Below, piece by piece: positions 34,855 through 45,873 of a DNA stretch of 64,000 nucleotides. The stretch covers positions 814,001 through 878,000 of the forward strand of contig CM035322.1 of the NCBI GenBank assembly GCA_000497125.2, written 5' to 3'. The DNA is from Spironucleus salmonicida. Taxonomy: Eukaryota > Fornicata > Diplomonadida > Hexamitidae. The notes beneath the pieces were generated by a model. The model was not told the origin of the DNA, searched no databases, and was given only the letters and a program-made list of their open reading frames with translations. Position 1 is the stretch's first letter. Each line of letters starts with the position of its first letter. The translations under genes were made by a program, and so were the position numbers.

Positions 34855-34978
34855 TCACTCTTCAACAACGTTGACTTCGAACTCCTTCGTACCATAGGCA
34901 ACGGCGGTGTGCTAGGATCTCTGTGAGGCCCAGCGCGAGGTTGGTTGTGGTTCCTCTCGGAAACACGGAGTCTGGGCT
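34855..34978 (-). pseudogene. Degraded 3' end of the uL5 (RPL11) gene, copy 1
   Basis: Aligns with about 120 bp at the 3' end of the intact uL5 gene at 61042-61563 (shared blocks such as CAACAACGTTGACTTCGAA and GGAAACACGGAGTC) but with many substitutions and indels that destroy the frame. The rest of uL5 is absent. Confidence 0.8.
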
Positions 34979-35219
34979 CGCACGTACCCTATACTAAACC
35001 CGCGCGGCCCCATCCCCAGCACGGCAAATACCAGCCCGGAAGCCCGAAATCGCTAGCACTGCCTTCAAGCCGCTGCCGTAATGCCCCCACCTTCTCGCAG
35101 CCCCGCGGCCTACCCTTTCCCTCGGATCCAGCCTCTCCCCATTTCCATTCCGACGACCCCTCCACTACCTCTTATATCGAATCTATTATCCATTGAACCC
35201 CACAAAATCAACTCCCAAA

Positions 35220-35534
35220 ATGAAGTTTCTAAACAAACACTTCCAGTCCATCGCGAAGACGACCGGTAAGGTTCAGAAGCTCAAACTGGCCAACAGGGCC
35301 AGCGTTTTTAGCGCAGAGACCGAGCTTTTCGGTCTCTGTGTCTACCAGCACTTCTCCGGCACCGTGTCCACGGAGCGCCCGTCGCCCTACTGCCCCTTCA
35401 CGTTCCAAAAGGCGCCCTACTGCGATTAGCGTACCGGAATCCATTACGCAAACCAGGCAGTATATAAGATAATCGACTCGTTCGACAAGAGCCAAATCCT
35501 CACGTTCGAGAACCTCAGGAAGCCATTGAAGTGA
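35220..35534 (+). CDS. Unidentified protein (104 aa)
   Basis: MKFLNKHFQSIAKTTGKVQK..., with several Cys and aromatic residues (FGLCVYQHFSG, SPYCPFTFQKAPYC) and a C-terminal helix. One Gln is TAG. The first eight codons and the upstream region are duplicated at module X copy 2, which therefore carries this gene's promoter but not its body. Confidence 0.6.
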
Positions 35535-35595
35535 GCAATTCGTTTGCCGGAAAGAGGACTTTCCACTCCTTTAAACAAAAATCTCCCTAAAACGA

Positions 35596-37257
35596 TCACC
35601 GTCGCCCCAAGGCTTTCAGGATCTCCAGGAGCACCAGGAGGATCACGAACGACACGAAGAAGGCGATCCGCTTCGCGTATGCGTTCGGCTCTAGGACGTA
35701 CCGCGCCGCTATGTGGCCATTAATGACTGTCCCAGTCAAGCCGCCACCGGGGCTGCCCCAGCAGGACGAGAACATCAGGTTCTGGAACAGCTCACAGCAC
35801 GTTTTCGCGCGGTGCGCGGCCCCAAAAAACTAGGGTGCCCACCCGTGCGGGCTCGAGCTGGACGTGCGGGCCTGCAATCCGTCTGGCGTGAAAATTTCAA
35901 AGTGCGAAACTACGCTTTAGATTCCTGGATAGTGGGCCTCCAGACGTACGAAATATGCTTGCAAAATGGCTTGTTTTTGGGCTTCAATTTGCGACTCGGT
36001 CATATTTTTCCACTCTTATATATGGCTCACGAAAACTAGGCAGCACATCGTAACGCTAGGGCTGGTGAGCCTAGAATCAATTTTGGAATGGTCGATAAAC
36101 ATGAAGTCCCGTGAAAGAATATCCTCTTAACGGTTTTCATAGTCTAGTTTATCGTCTAAATTGCTGATAATAAATGTTTAGTACAAATTATTAGGGAATA
36201 ATGTATTTAAATCAACCGATACTTGAAAGTGAATGTCCACAAATGATGATCCTACCTTTGCTGGTTTAAATTTACGCTGAACTAGGCTATCTTGGTATTA
36301 TTGATTAAATTTTATGGGCAGTAGAGCATTGAAGACCACTTCTGGTGAGCAATTGCAAATAATTTTGTTTTTAACTGCTTATTTCGCTAGAAATACATTA
36401 AATATACGACCGGTTGTGTTTTCACAACATTAAACACCTATGCAGAGTGGAATTTTCGTATTTTCATCCTAAAGCAGTATTTTGTTTACGCAAGTATTAT
36501 AAATTACCTAACCACCATTATTGTTAATTGTTTTTACCAGATGATCTATAAGTTTAGCACTTCCTCCTTAAATAACACAACTTTGATCGTAATAGCTTGC
36601 TTATCGCATACTGTGATAAACTAGGTTAACTTCATAGGGATTGTCTCCATAAAACATTATATTGGCATTTAATATATTTTTTAGTTTCTCATCCTTGATA
36701 TGCTTATCCATCCATCCTTTTGCAGTATGTTTCCATTACATGGGATAATTGATATCTGCTGCTCTATATAACATAAATATAGAAAACATCATGTAATTCA
36801 TATCAATTGGCAAACATGCTGTATTAAATTACAATGATCGAATTCGCGAAAAATATCGCTTTATACCACGTTTCGACGCAGGAAATTATTATATTAAATA
36901 ATTTTTCGCATTATTAAATCCGGCTGGAATTTTATATGATTAATTGGAGTCTTTAACATCATATAAATAATTTGAAGAAACAAGGTTGATAACATGATTT
37001 AAACCTAATTTCCTAAAAATAGAATGCTTAGCATCACATAAAGGAATTCCATTATCTATTGAATACAAAAAATCATGTTTTTATGAAGCTTAATGTTGAA
37101 TATTAATAGAACCACCTGGAAATGAATTTTATTCAATAACAAGGCATTTTTAATGACTAAGTGATATTTCTGCAGCAGCTATAAGTCCAGATATTCCAGA
37201 ACCAATTATTATATGATCAAAATATGCATTATCATGGACTTACGGATTGAAGATCAT
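35596..37257 (-). CDS. FAD-dependent oxidoreductase, retinol saturase/carotenoid isomerase-like (553 aa)
   Basis: The N-terminal dinucleotide-binding motif HIIIGSGISGLIAAAE (residues about 15-30), with the acidic residue of VIEQNSFPGG, and the C-terminal FAD motif GSPGGGLTGTVINGHIAARY (about residue 500) define the CrtI/RetSat class, which reduce or isomerise polyenes. It ends with a hydrophobic helix (IAFFVSFVILLVLLEIL) and basic tail, suggesting membrane attachment. Length fits RetSat-like proteins. The 5' two-thirds are AT-rich with many TAA/TAG Gln; the 3' 400 bp are GC-rich. Confidence 0.82.
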
Positions 37258-37773
37258 TTTTTGAAATAGTCATATATTAATATAGTTTTAAGAATAAACT
37301 ATCCTTTTCTACCATCCTTAATAAATTTTACGGATTATTTATTAATATTTATAAAAGATACAGACGGTTATATTAAAACAAGTCATATTATCCATTACTA
37401 TCTATATCTTTGGTTGACAAGTAGTACTATCGACCTAATAAATGAAAATAACACTAATTTATCACTCTGATGAATATATTGTGAATAATTAAGCAAATAA
37501 AATTGTATTATTAAGTCTTAATACTAAAAAGTATATACTGATAACTGAATAATAACCTGGATGGATATAATCATTATTATCAAACAAAATATTAATTTAT
37601 AATTAATCTAAATTTTAAAACTACTAATGTTTATTTTTATTAAATTATAGCTAACAATATCTCGTAATAATGTATTGCATAAAAATGAAGTATGGTAATT
37701 CTATTTATATATTTAATAATATTGTTATATTAAAATTAAGGTTAGTGATACTCTTTTTAATGAAATACAAAAC
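37258..37773. other. AT-rich stretch, no gene supported
   Basis: No open frame with convincing composition, motif or start. Confidence 0.4.
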
Positions 37774-38091
37774 TCATTCTAACTATTAATTAATATAATT
37801 AAGCAAAGAACATGTTGTAAGAAAAATAGGTATAACTCGCGAATAGTTTTCTATGCTAACATAGGCATAAAAATCTTATTCTGATGCTCTTTCACAATAA
37901 ATTTCTCCGTTATATTTTATTGAGTATAACCATCAAATATATTCAGTATTATAACTGGCTAGAGGGGATAAATTGCTCGGAATATTAGAAGGACAGGAAA
38001 GATTTCCATTAGAAGCAATCTTATTTAAAAATATTCAGTGATAAATTTGATATAAAAATTAAATAGATTCCAAAATTTAATATTTATTCAT
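37774..38091 (-). pseudogene. Open frame with two in-frame TGA codons (106 codons)
   Basis: Starts MNKYQILESIQFLYQIYH, then TGA (38035-38037), continues IFLNKIASNGNLSCPSN... to a second TGA (37933-37935), then WLYSIKYNGEIYCERASE... to a final TGA. The composition either side of the internal stops looks like protein and the frame is maintained. Most simply a decaying gene in which Trp or other codons became TGA; stop readthrough or recoding cannot be excluded. Confidence 0.35.
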
Positions 38092-38659
38092 TATTTTTCA
38101 TTTAGCATAATTCATACATTCATTTGATTTCACGACTAATCTAGTTTATTTAACAGTTATAATAACTTTAAATAACTAATTGAAACAATTGAAACCTTAC
38201 TCGGAATCATATTTTCAAATAAATAAGTTCTTAAAATAAAATTAATATTTTAATAGATTACATTGATAGTATTATAATCTCTAATAATACTAGTTAAAAT
38301 AACAATAAACTTGATAAAAATTAAATTAATAATTTATATACAACTAAATACTATTTAGTAGAATAAACGAATAGAAAATAATTTACATTGCACTTAGACA
38401 ATAATTATTAAAAATAAGATAATAAGTAGTCTAGAGTTAATCATTATAACTTAAAATTTTATTAGAAATTAAATTAACATAATATTTTATACATTTTATA
38501 TCTAAAATTGATTTAATAAATTAACAAACCATTCTTATTAAATTATTTAAAATTTAAAATATAATTTTAGTATATTGTTTTTTATAGTTTATTATTATAA
38601 ATGAATTCTAAATAGTAATTTAATAGTTTTATATCAATATATTTCATTATTATATGGTG

Positions 38660-38965
38660 ATGAGTAATATGTTTATCATAATAATTAATCTATTTACATT
38701 GTGCTATAAGATTCATCAATACCTACAGACAGGTCTGATACTTATTCTTCCAAATGATAGAGAAGTTATTGTTTTACGTTGATATATATTAAGGTACAGT
38801 ATTTAATTAAGTATTATTGAACTAAATTTGACTAAACAAAAAGTATACTTTTACGCTAATAAGAAGTATATTTAATCCTTTGAACAGTTTAAGAAGTTAT
38901 TATTTTCCCCATAATATACATAATAAGGTTTTGTTAAAAAATATAATTAATTTAACATGATTTGA
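38660..38965 (+). pseudogene. Open frame with one in-frame TGA (102 codons)
   Basis: MSNMFIIIINLFTLCYKIHQ... reaches TGA at 38780-38782 after NDREVIVLR and continues in frame with YILRYSIQLSIIELN... to TGA at 38963. Same style of interruption as the frame at 37774-38091. Could be a decayed gene or a chance frame in AT-rich DNA. Confidence 0.3.
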
Positions 38966-39257
38966 TTGTTAATATTTCTTTAGCTTTAGTTTAAAAATTA
39001 TGCAGTCTAATATACAAAATTCAATATTTTTAGTTTTTACATCTCTTTTTAAAGTACCAACAATAAAGTACTTTAGTTGAAATACTAACACTATTAATAA
39101 AATTTATGGAGTTTGTTGACGTTATTAAACAGGTAAATATACTTACAATAGTAAGAACTAACAATAATTAATTTCTAATAATCTTTTAAAATATTATTTG
39201 TGGGTAAATTACTAAAGAAAATAAAAGTTATAGATAATTTCACTAATTCCTAAAAAT

Positions 39258-39617
39258 ATGTATAAACTCAATGATTATATTATGTTCTTGCTAAATTTCC
39301 GTTACAATTTCTTTCGTAATGAAGTTTTTGATATCTTTATAATCGTTTTATTTATTTTCTTATTGTCTCTTAAGGTAATAAAATTTAAATTTAATTTAGT
39401 TAACACTTAGTTGAGGGAAATATAGGGCCTGTATGATTATCCATTACTAGCCTTATTTTTCAACAGCCTGCTACAAAGTGCTTTTATCTTATTCAGTCCA
39501 GTGATAATTTACAATTTATGTAAAATTTAAAAAAATGATAGAAGTAATTAATATAAATATTATCTGAAAAAGTAAAATCACAACTATTTTAGTCTATAAT
39601 TAGCGTTTATTTAATGA
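39258..39617 (+). CDS. Possible membrane protein (119 aa)
   Basis: Hydrophobic segments IFIIVLFIFLLSL and ALFFNSLLQSAFILFSP separated by a charged loop; ATG to TGA uninterrupted. The 3' end overlaps a competing minus-strand frame, and no CCACTCC motif is visible, so the call is tentative. Confidence 0.35.
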
Positions 39618-39891
39618 TATTTTATTATCGATTGTTACGTAAATACTTTGAAAACATATTTTCCTAATATTTTAAGCTACAAATTACATTATTTAATACT
39701 TAAATCGGAGTACTACTATCATAGCTTTATGTAAATTTTTCCTTCCACATTTTTTACTTCTCTGAAACTGTACTCAGTGCATTATATCAGGTTCAATTTA
39801 TACTACAAATTTTCCAATTAACAGATTACACAATATTCCCAATTGCAGCAACGGCGCAATTAAGCGAATTAACATATAAAAACCACTAAAT

Positions 39892-40158
39892 TCAAATTAT
39901 TGCACTGAAGATGCAGCGCTGGCAATTTCTGCAGCCTGGCTTTCCCGATTTGAAATTAATATTCTACTACTAATTTTGCAAATTATATATTGCGAAAGCG
40001 ACCGCAATCGCGTCCAGCCCATTTTTATGATCTTTTATGATCAGCAAATTGCTCAGATTTTGCGAAATGCCATACCGGCTCTTAAACGGTAAAAAACAGT
40101 TTTTCAAACTGTGAAAATACAACATTCGCAGTACTATCTTTTGCTGTAAAGTATCCAT
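39892..40158 (-). CDS. Small protein or 5' part of an interrupted gene (88 aa)
   Basis: MDTLQQKIVLRMLYFHSLKN..., ending GCRNCQRCIFSAII at TGA, with a Cys cluster near the end. Beyond this TGA the same frame stays protein-like down to 39493 with only two more TGA codons (for example NALSTVSEKQKMWKEK). It may thus be the 5' part of a decayed longer gene. The start region is richer in GC than the flanks. Confidence 0.45.
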
Positions 40159-40239
40159 TCCTTTTAGTTAAAGGACAGAAACAGCTGCTCCGAGTGAGAA
40201 TATACAAAGTATATAATATTATATAATATTATATATTAT

Positions 40240-41050
40240 TTCAAATTACCCATTCCTCGCGTGAATTATTTTTTAAAAAACCGCGAATTTTAGCTGCAAA
40301 TACAATCAAAATCGACCAGGAAATTGATATTTTGCTCTCCTAAAACGAAATTTGGAACGCGTTTTAACCTTCAAATTCGCATTTTCTGGACCGTCAAAAT
40401 CTCGAAATTTGAGCAATTAGCCGCTAAAGCAAAGCTAATAAAAATGCTAAAGGGCGGTTTGGCCTTTCTATAAAGCAGTAGCGCTGAAAATATTTCTAGT
40501 CAAAAGCGTGTTATATCAGTTAATTTACAGGCTTAAAACTTAATTAAATGACTGGAAATAGGGCGGAACTGATGCAGTAAAACGTCAATTTAATCGTTTT
40601 TATAGTGCACTTGCGAGGCGAAAACTTAGCAGTTAATTTGTTGAAGTCAATTCGAACAGCTGAGTTTTGTGTTAAAGAATGCAAATGTCATATGTAGATG
40701 CTAAAATTGAGCCTAATCGTTTGCTCAAGAATTGCAGCAGTAGAAATTAGCAGTTAGTTCATTATCAAGCTATATTAGCATAATTAAGGATAGGTAAAAA
40801 CTTAATTAAATCAAATAGTGCGGTAATTTGCCTAACTTAATGCACCAAAAAGTAATAGTAAATATTATTCTATATCGTATTTTTACGGATAATACCATAT
40901 TAAGAAGTTCTGTATTCGAGTTTTTATTAGGCAATACACAATTAATAAAATTTTAATTACGCTATAACTATATCTAATTTAATCTGAATTTATGACTAAG
41001 TTATGCAAATTTTAGGTTGAGGGGTTTTGTTAGTTCCCTTTACATATCTG
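40240..41050 (+). pseudogene. Possible decayed gene, open frames interrupted by TGA
   Basis: One frame reads from about 40255 (KNREFQLQIQSKSTRK...) to TGA at 40546 and then continues protein-like through further TGA codons (for example NWAQ-like context before SFAQELQQQ). A different frame is open from an ATG overlapping the first TGA to 41050. A CCATTCCTCGC motif precedes the region but the expected ATG is GTG. GC is above the local background in the first 500 bp. Confidence 0.3.
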
Positions 41051-41778
41051 AGTTAAAATTATTATAATACATTATTCTTATAAGTATTATATAGAATCAT
41101 ACAATTTTATTATAATGATATATTTGATAATAGAGTTTTATTTATTAATATTTGGTGAATCAAATAACACAAAGAATTCTATTTATTATGCGGTATTTTT
41201 AAACATGATTTATATACTAAAATGAAGCAATAAAAGTCTATTATAATCAATATAAGATAATCTTGATTAAATCTCAGATAATAATAATGAAAACATGATA
41301 AAATATGAAAGAACGTTTTATTTTATGTTTTTATTTTATGTAAATCTTATTATGTAATATATAATATTTCATATTTTGCAATATTAAGTGGAATAAAATA
41401 TCGGACTAGATTGCCTAATAGGTTTGCCAAGATGAAGATTTACAATAAGATGCCTTATTTTATCGTAGTTTTTGTTCTACGATGCTCAATGAACAAAACT
41501 TTAACAGATTACTCATTATATGGATTGATTGTATATAAAATTAGTCTGTAATAATATCATTAATTTACGAAAATGTTTAATGTATACTATCTATAGCAAA
41601 ACCACATTAAATGTAAAGACGAAAATACAAGGCTATTATATTACTATCTCAAATTAATAATATATTATTAAGGTGTACTCTGTAAAATATTATTATTATT
41701 CAATATAAAAATGATTCATATTTTATTCAATCATGGTTTATTATACAATATATAAGAATTTGTTTCGTCAATTTAAAA
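41051..41778. other. AT-rich stretch, no gene supported
   Basis: A frame open from about 41431 overlaps the better-supported 71-aa gene in another frame and was not accepted. Confidence 0.4.
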
Positions 41779-41994
41779 ATGTATAAAGATTTATTAAGAA
41801 GAAATACTTCCTCTATACTTAATTTAACAGCTGCTGGATTAAATACAGATTCATAGATGGAGGAAAAGAGATCATAGTTTAAATTAAACAGTGGTCAATA
41901 TTTTAAAGAGGCCTTCATTGAGTTCGATGTTGATAAATAATTTGGTGATTACTCAAATTCTAATGATAATTATGAAAAAATAATATTTAAGTGA
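41779..41994 (+). CDS. Small protein (71 aa)
   Basis: MYKDLLRRNTSSILNLTAAG..., acidic C-terminal half (AFIEFDVDKQFGDY). Natural-looking composition, TGA stop, several TAA/TAG Gln. No family. Confidence 0.5.
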
Positions 41995-42322
41995 GTTAAT
42001 ATTATCATATTAATGATTATGGCATGAATAGTATACAAATTTTTCAAAGTATAATTTAATAGATTTTAATATACTTTAAATTTGTCCATATTTTATACGA
42101 AAACGTATAAATTGCCCAAATTTGATATTAGAAATCGGTTATTGATTGATTACTTTCGAATTAGTAGTCCTCTTTTAAAGATTATAAATACTTATTTTAA
42201 ATATATAGTTTATAAATTAGTAGAAACTTTAAAAAATATCGCATAATATCTACGTTGGAGTTTAAAAATATTTATACATAATTATCATTATAATTTACTA
42301 TATCTACTCACCATTCCACATA

Positions 42323-42535
42323 ATGGGATCTGGTGTATAAATGTTAGAGGCAAAAGCAATAAATTAAATCACCTACAAGCCTAGTTCTACTGAAATAATA
42401 TATATGTCTCCTTTAATGATTACAAATATGACGTATTCTTCTAGCTGTGCTACTATTAATGGTTCAGTGCTAAGATCTTCATTAGTAAGCCTCGACCTAG
42501 AGGATGACTAATAATCCGAAATTTATAACTTTTGA
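42323..42535 (+). CDS. Small protein (70 aa)
   Basis: MGSGVQMLEAKAINQITYKP..., ending acidic SLDLEDDQQSEIYNF. A CCATTCC motif lies 5 bases before the ATG, supporting a real promoter. Function unknown. Confidence 0.55.
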
Positions 42536-42988
42536 TGAGTATTATATTTGATAGTAGTAGAGTGGATATAGAGTATATTTTATAGTGATTTTTTAAATTA
42601 AACATATTTTTTTAATTTCTCTTAAAATGAATTCGAAGTAAGTTTTTCTTAAATTAACACATAAATATAGTAAGTATAGAAACTAATAGTTATGAACTGA
42701 TTGCTGTCTGATCAGCAGAGTAAAAGTGCTTGTTTAGAAACTTCATTTTGGGAGTTGATTTTGTGGGGTTCAATGGATAATAGATTCCATATATAAGAGG
42801 TAGTGGAGGGGTCGTCGGAATGGAAATGGGGAGAGGCTGGATCCGAGGGAAAGGGTAGGCCGCGGGGCTGCGAGAAGGTGGGGGCATTACGGCAGCGGCT
42901 TGAAGGCAGTGCTAGCGATTTCGGGCTTCGGGCTGTATTTGCCGTGCTGGGGATGGGGCCGCGCGGGTTTAGTATAGGGTACGTGCGA

Positions 42989-43111
42989 GCCCAGACTCCG
43001 TGTTTCCGAGAGGAACCACAACCAACCTCGCGCTGGGCCTCACAGAGATCCTAGCACACCGCCGTTGCCTATGGTACGAAGGAGTTCGAAGTCAACGTTG
43101 TTGAAGAGTGA
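42989..43111 (+). pseudogene. Degraded 3' end of the uL5 gene, copy 2
   Basis: Same degraded fragment as 34855-34978, inverted with its module. Shares CTCCGTGTTTCC and GTTCGAAGTCAACGTTGTTG with intact uL5. Confidence 0.8.
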
Positions 43112-43256
43112 TCACTAATTTCTAATGAATGCAAGAGTAAGCCCTCCACAAAAGGGGAGACCCTGAGGCAGTGCACAGCGACATGACTTGGAATAGTGTC
43201 TAGCAGGCGTTAACTTTATTTTATTTATTTATACCCACTCTCTACTAACGGCTACA

Positions 43257-43403
43257 ATGGATTTCATGGCTTAGGTGGATGCCCAAACAGTCTGCTGCGG
43301 ACGATTCCCGTACTGGTACCGAAAGGACGCCATCTAGGAAATCACCAACGACGACATAGCGGAGCCCAAGGCGCTCAAGGTGTTCGCGGAGCGTTCGCAG
43401 TGA
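43257..43403 (+). CDS. Small orphan protein, copy 2 (48 aa)
   Basis: Same protein as 34559-34705 with at most a synonymous change (CGA for CGG). Confidence 0.5.
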
Positions 43404-43420
43404 CCAAATAACTTACTAAG

Positions 43421-43765
43421 TCAGCTTCTCAGGTTTTCAGGCTGCTGCTCCAAGCCGCGTGCGCCCTCCGTGTCGTCAGCAAAAAAGCAGTTGCAGTCCC
43501 GCAGTGGCAGGATGCCGCGGTGCACCGCCTGCAGCTGTTTGGCCAGCGTTAGGCCCCTGGGGATCACCTCGTCAACCAAGCCCATCACGTATAGGGTTTC
43601 CAGCAGCTGCAGCACGGGCTACGCGATGCCGGCGCCAAACTCTAGGGATAGCGCTTCCTGGCCATGGTGCATCTGGCATACTGTGCCATGGGCCACCAGC
43701 ACATTCAGCGCGCTAAGCCTCGCTCTTACACTCGCGCAGTGGCTGCTTGTCACAAAAATTTTCAT
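43421..43765 (-). CDS. Orphan protein, copy 2 (114 aa)
   Basis: Copy of 34197-34541, with a Lys/Arg-type change near codon 18 relative to copy 1 (GAAGCT versus GAGGCT). Confidence 0.55.
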
Positions 43766-44003
43766 TGCGTGTTGTGGGATGCAGCTGAGCAGGAAGCGTC
43801 GCCCGCCTGTCGTTCCGGTGCAAGAGGCCTAGACTAGCATTCCTTGGCGATTAGTCTCGTAGCACCGATGAGGCCAAGGGTTCCTCGCATATCAGCCCCC
43901 AACGAAAGCATGCGCGCACCAAACCTGGCAAAGTTCGGCCGGGCCTACATGGGCGAGCGTGGGACATTACCGGGCGGGTCCTGGGCAAAGGGCCATTTGG
44001 CAT

Positions 44004-44075
44004 GCGGTTATAGTATAGTGGTAAGTATTTGCGCTTGTCACGTGCGAGACCCGGGTTCAATTCCCGGTAACCGCG
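44004..44075 (+). tRNA. tRNA-Asp(GUC), copy 2
   Basis: Identical to the tRNA at 33887-33958. Confidence 0.96.
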
Positions 44076-44155
44076 CATTTTGGCATGTCCAGTGGCAGCG
44101 CGCACTTACTGGGCGGAGGGGCACCTACTCCCCACCAGGCACCGGGCGCCGCCGC

Positions 44156-44389
44156 TCACTCCAGCGCCAGCCGCTCGTACACCTCCAGCGACTCCTCCGA
44201 GTCCAGCAGCGCCGCGAAGTCCAGCAGCGCCCTCTCCCGCTGCTCGCGCCCGGCCTGCCCGTCCTCCCGCTGCCGGGCCTGGACCTGCTGCTTCCCGCGC
44301 CTCTGCTCGATGCCCCCCTCGGTCGTGAGCCCCGCCGAGCCGAGCATGAGCAGCGAGGACGAGTTCTTCCGGATCTCGTTCTGGTACAT
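44156..44389 (-). CDS. 77-aa helical protein, copy 2
   Basis: Complete copy of 33573-33806, of the VQARQ type in the middle of the helix. Confidence 0.65.
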   Translation of the reverse strand: MYQNEIRKNSSSLLMLGSAGLTTEGGIEQRRGKQQVQARQREDGQAGREQRERALLDFAALLDSEESLEVYERLALE

Positions 44390-44491
44390 TTCGGATGGGG
44401 GTGGAGCGGAGGCTCGGGATAGATCCCCTGGCGCCATTGCGTCCGGCCCGGAGTGGGGGCGCATCGCACTGCCCTCAGAAACCGCTGAACC

Positions 44492-45388
44492 TCACTCCGC
44501 GCCCGACGGCCCCAGCAGCACGCGCATGGCCAGGACCAGCTCCTCGGCGTAGTACCGCAGGTTGTTCTGCACGTCCTGGATCTCGTTCTCGTTGTCCGCG
44601 GGCTCGACATACTCCGTGGGGCTGCAGCCGAATCTGTCGAACAGCGAGGCGTCGTCGATGAGGTCGTACACGGCCTGCTGGCGGCTGCCGTCGACGCAGA
44701 AGAAGGCGTTGGCCGTCGCCATGTCGTCGGGGATCGGAAGGTAGTGCGCGGCCGCCATGCACTTCTGGATGGCCTGCAGGTTCTGGTCCTCCGGTGCCAG
44801 GATGATGTACAGGTGGAGCGTCTCGTCCAGGATCTGCAGCAGCTCGATCTCCTGGTCCTCCGTCACGAGGCAGTCGAACACGACCTTCCCGGACACCCGG
44901 ACCTTCGCGTAGTCTTCGGGGCTCACCACGATCGAGAAGCCCACGCGCTGGCCGAATATGACCAGCTCGCCGCGCTCGTCACTGCTGGCCTGTGGCGCCG
45001 CCGGACTAGCAATCTGGATGGCCATCTTGGGCTGCCCGAGTGCTGCCCTGTTGCGCAGGAACTCGGTAATGAACTCCTCGATGTGCTGATGGGCGGCCCC
45101 GCCCTCGACGCGGCTGGGGAACAGCTCCTTGCGGTAGGTGCTCTCCGCGCCGAAGTTGAAAACGAAGGCCAGGTCGTCGAAGTGCTCCAGGGAGAACACC
45201 GTCTTCATGCTGTTGAAGACGGCCGTAAGGGCGGGGCTGGGCTTGGGGGACTTCACGACGTACCCGACCTGCTTCGACATCAGCACCAGCTGCTCGTCCA
45301 CGTAGTCGACACAGATGATGGCGGTGTTCCAGCCGAACTTGATGGCGCCGTACTCGGCCTCCGCGGCAATTACGTGCATCTGGGTCAT
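44492..45388 (-). CDS. Orphan GC-rich gene, copy 2 (298 aa)
   Basis: Copy of 32574-33470; differs at one visible residue (ASSDE for ASRDE), shared with copy 3. Confidence 0.75.
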   Translation of the reverse strand: MTQMHVIAAEAEYGAIKFGWNTAIICVDYVDEQLVLMSKQVGYVVKSPKPSPALTAVFNSMKTVFSLEHFDDLAFVFNFGAESTYRKELFPSRVEGGAAHQHIEEFITEFLRNRAALGQPKMAIQIASPAAPQASSDERGELVIFGQRVGFSIVVSPEDYAKVRVSGKVVFDCLVTEDQEIELLQILDETLHLYIILAPEDQNLQAIQKCMAAAHYLPIPDDMATANAFFCVDGSRQQAVYDLIDDASLFDRFGCSPTEYVEPADNENEIQDVQNNLRYYAEELVLAMRVLLGPSGAE

Positions 45389-45550
45389 TTCGGCAGGGCG
45401 CGCCTGGCGTTCTGCATATATAATACCAAGTTTCCCCGCCTTCCACTTTCCGCGATCAGATTCCCATGATTCTACCTTCTTTGTAGCAGTCCGAGTCTCC
45501 GTCGCCCCTACACCCACCAGTCTGTACAGCATGCGCCCCATCAGAGCACA

Positions 45551-45740
45551 TATTGATATTGATATTGATATTGATATTGATATTGATATTGATATTGATA
45601 TTGATATTGATATTGATATTGATATTGATATTGATATTGATATTGATATTGATATTGATATTGATATTGATATTGATATTGATATTGATATTGATATTGA
45701 TATTGATATTGATATTGATATTGATATTGATATTGATATT
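45551..45740. repeat. Hexanucleotide microsatellite (ATTGAT)n, long allele
   Basis: 190 bp, about 31.7 perfect units, between the divergent 298-aa and 513-aa genes. The corresponding array in the other palindrome arm has three fewer units. Confidence 0.97.
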
Positions 45741-45873
45741 CTTATTAATATTAATATACCTACACATATATATTATTTCGAACCCTCCCTCCCCCTCCCC
45801 CATTCCATTACACACATACCAACACTTATATATCCTATATATGACTATTTTTCACCACTCCACATTTCCAAAA

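Larger units (their letters stand above)
32408..35242. repeat. Module X, copy 1 (GC-rich repeated block)
   Basis: Repeated at 42729-45550 (inverted) and in part at 58604-61044 (direct) with few substitutions. It holds the 298-aa, 77-aa, tRNA-Asp, 114-aa and 48-aa genes and a degraded uL5 3' end. The 5' 60 bp of copy 1 differ from the other copies by short indels. Copies 1 and 2 share additional sequence as far as codon 8 of the 104-aa gene at 35220. Confidence 0.93.
42729..45550. repeat. Module X, copy 2 (inverted)
   Basis: Reverse complement of 32408-35242; positions p and about 77962-p correspond. Its right end meets the long microsatellite and the 513-aa gene instead of the LRR gene next to copy 1. 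Its left end breaks inside the eighth codon of the 104-aa gene. Confidence 0.93.

Noticed and set aside
41431-42010. Long plus-strand open frame of about 190 codons
   Set aside because: It overlaps the 71-aa gene in another frame, is dominated by Ile/Leu/Tyr/Lys typical of random AT-rich DNA, and has no upstream element.
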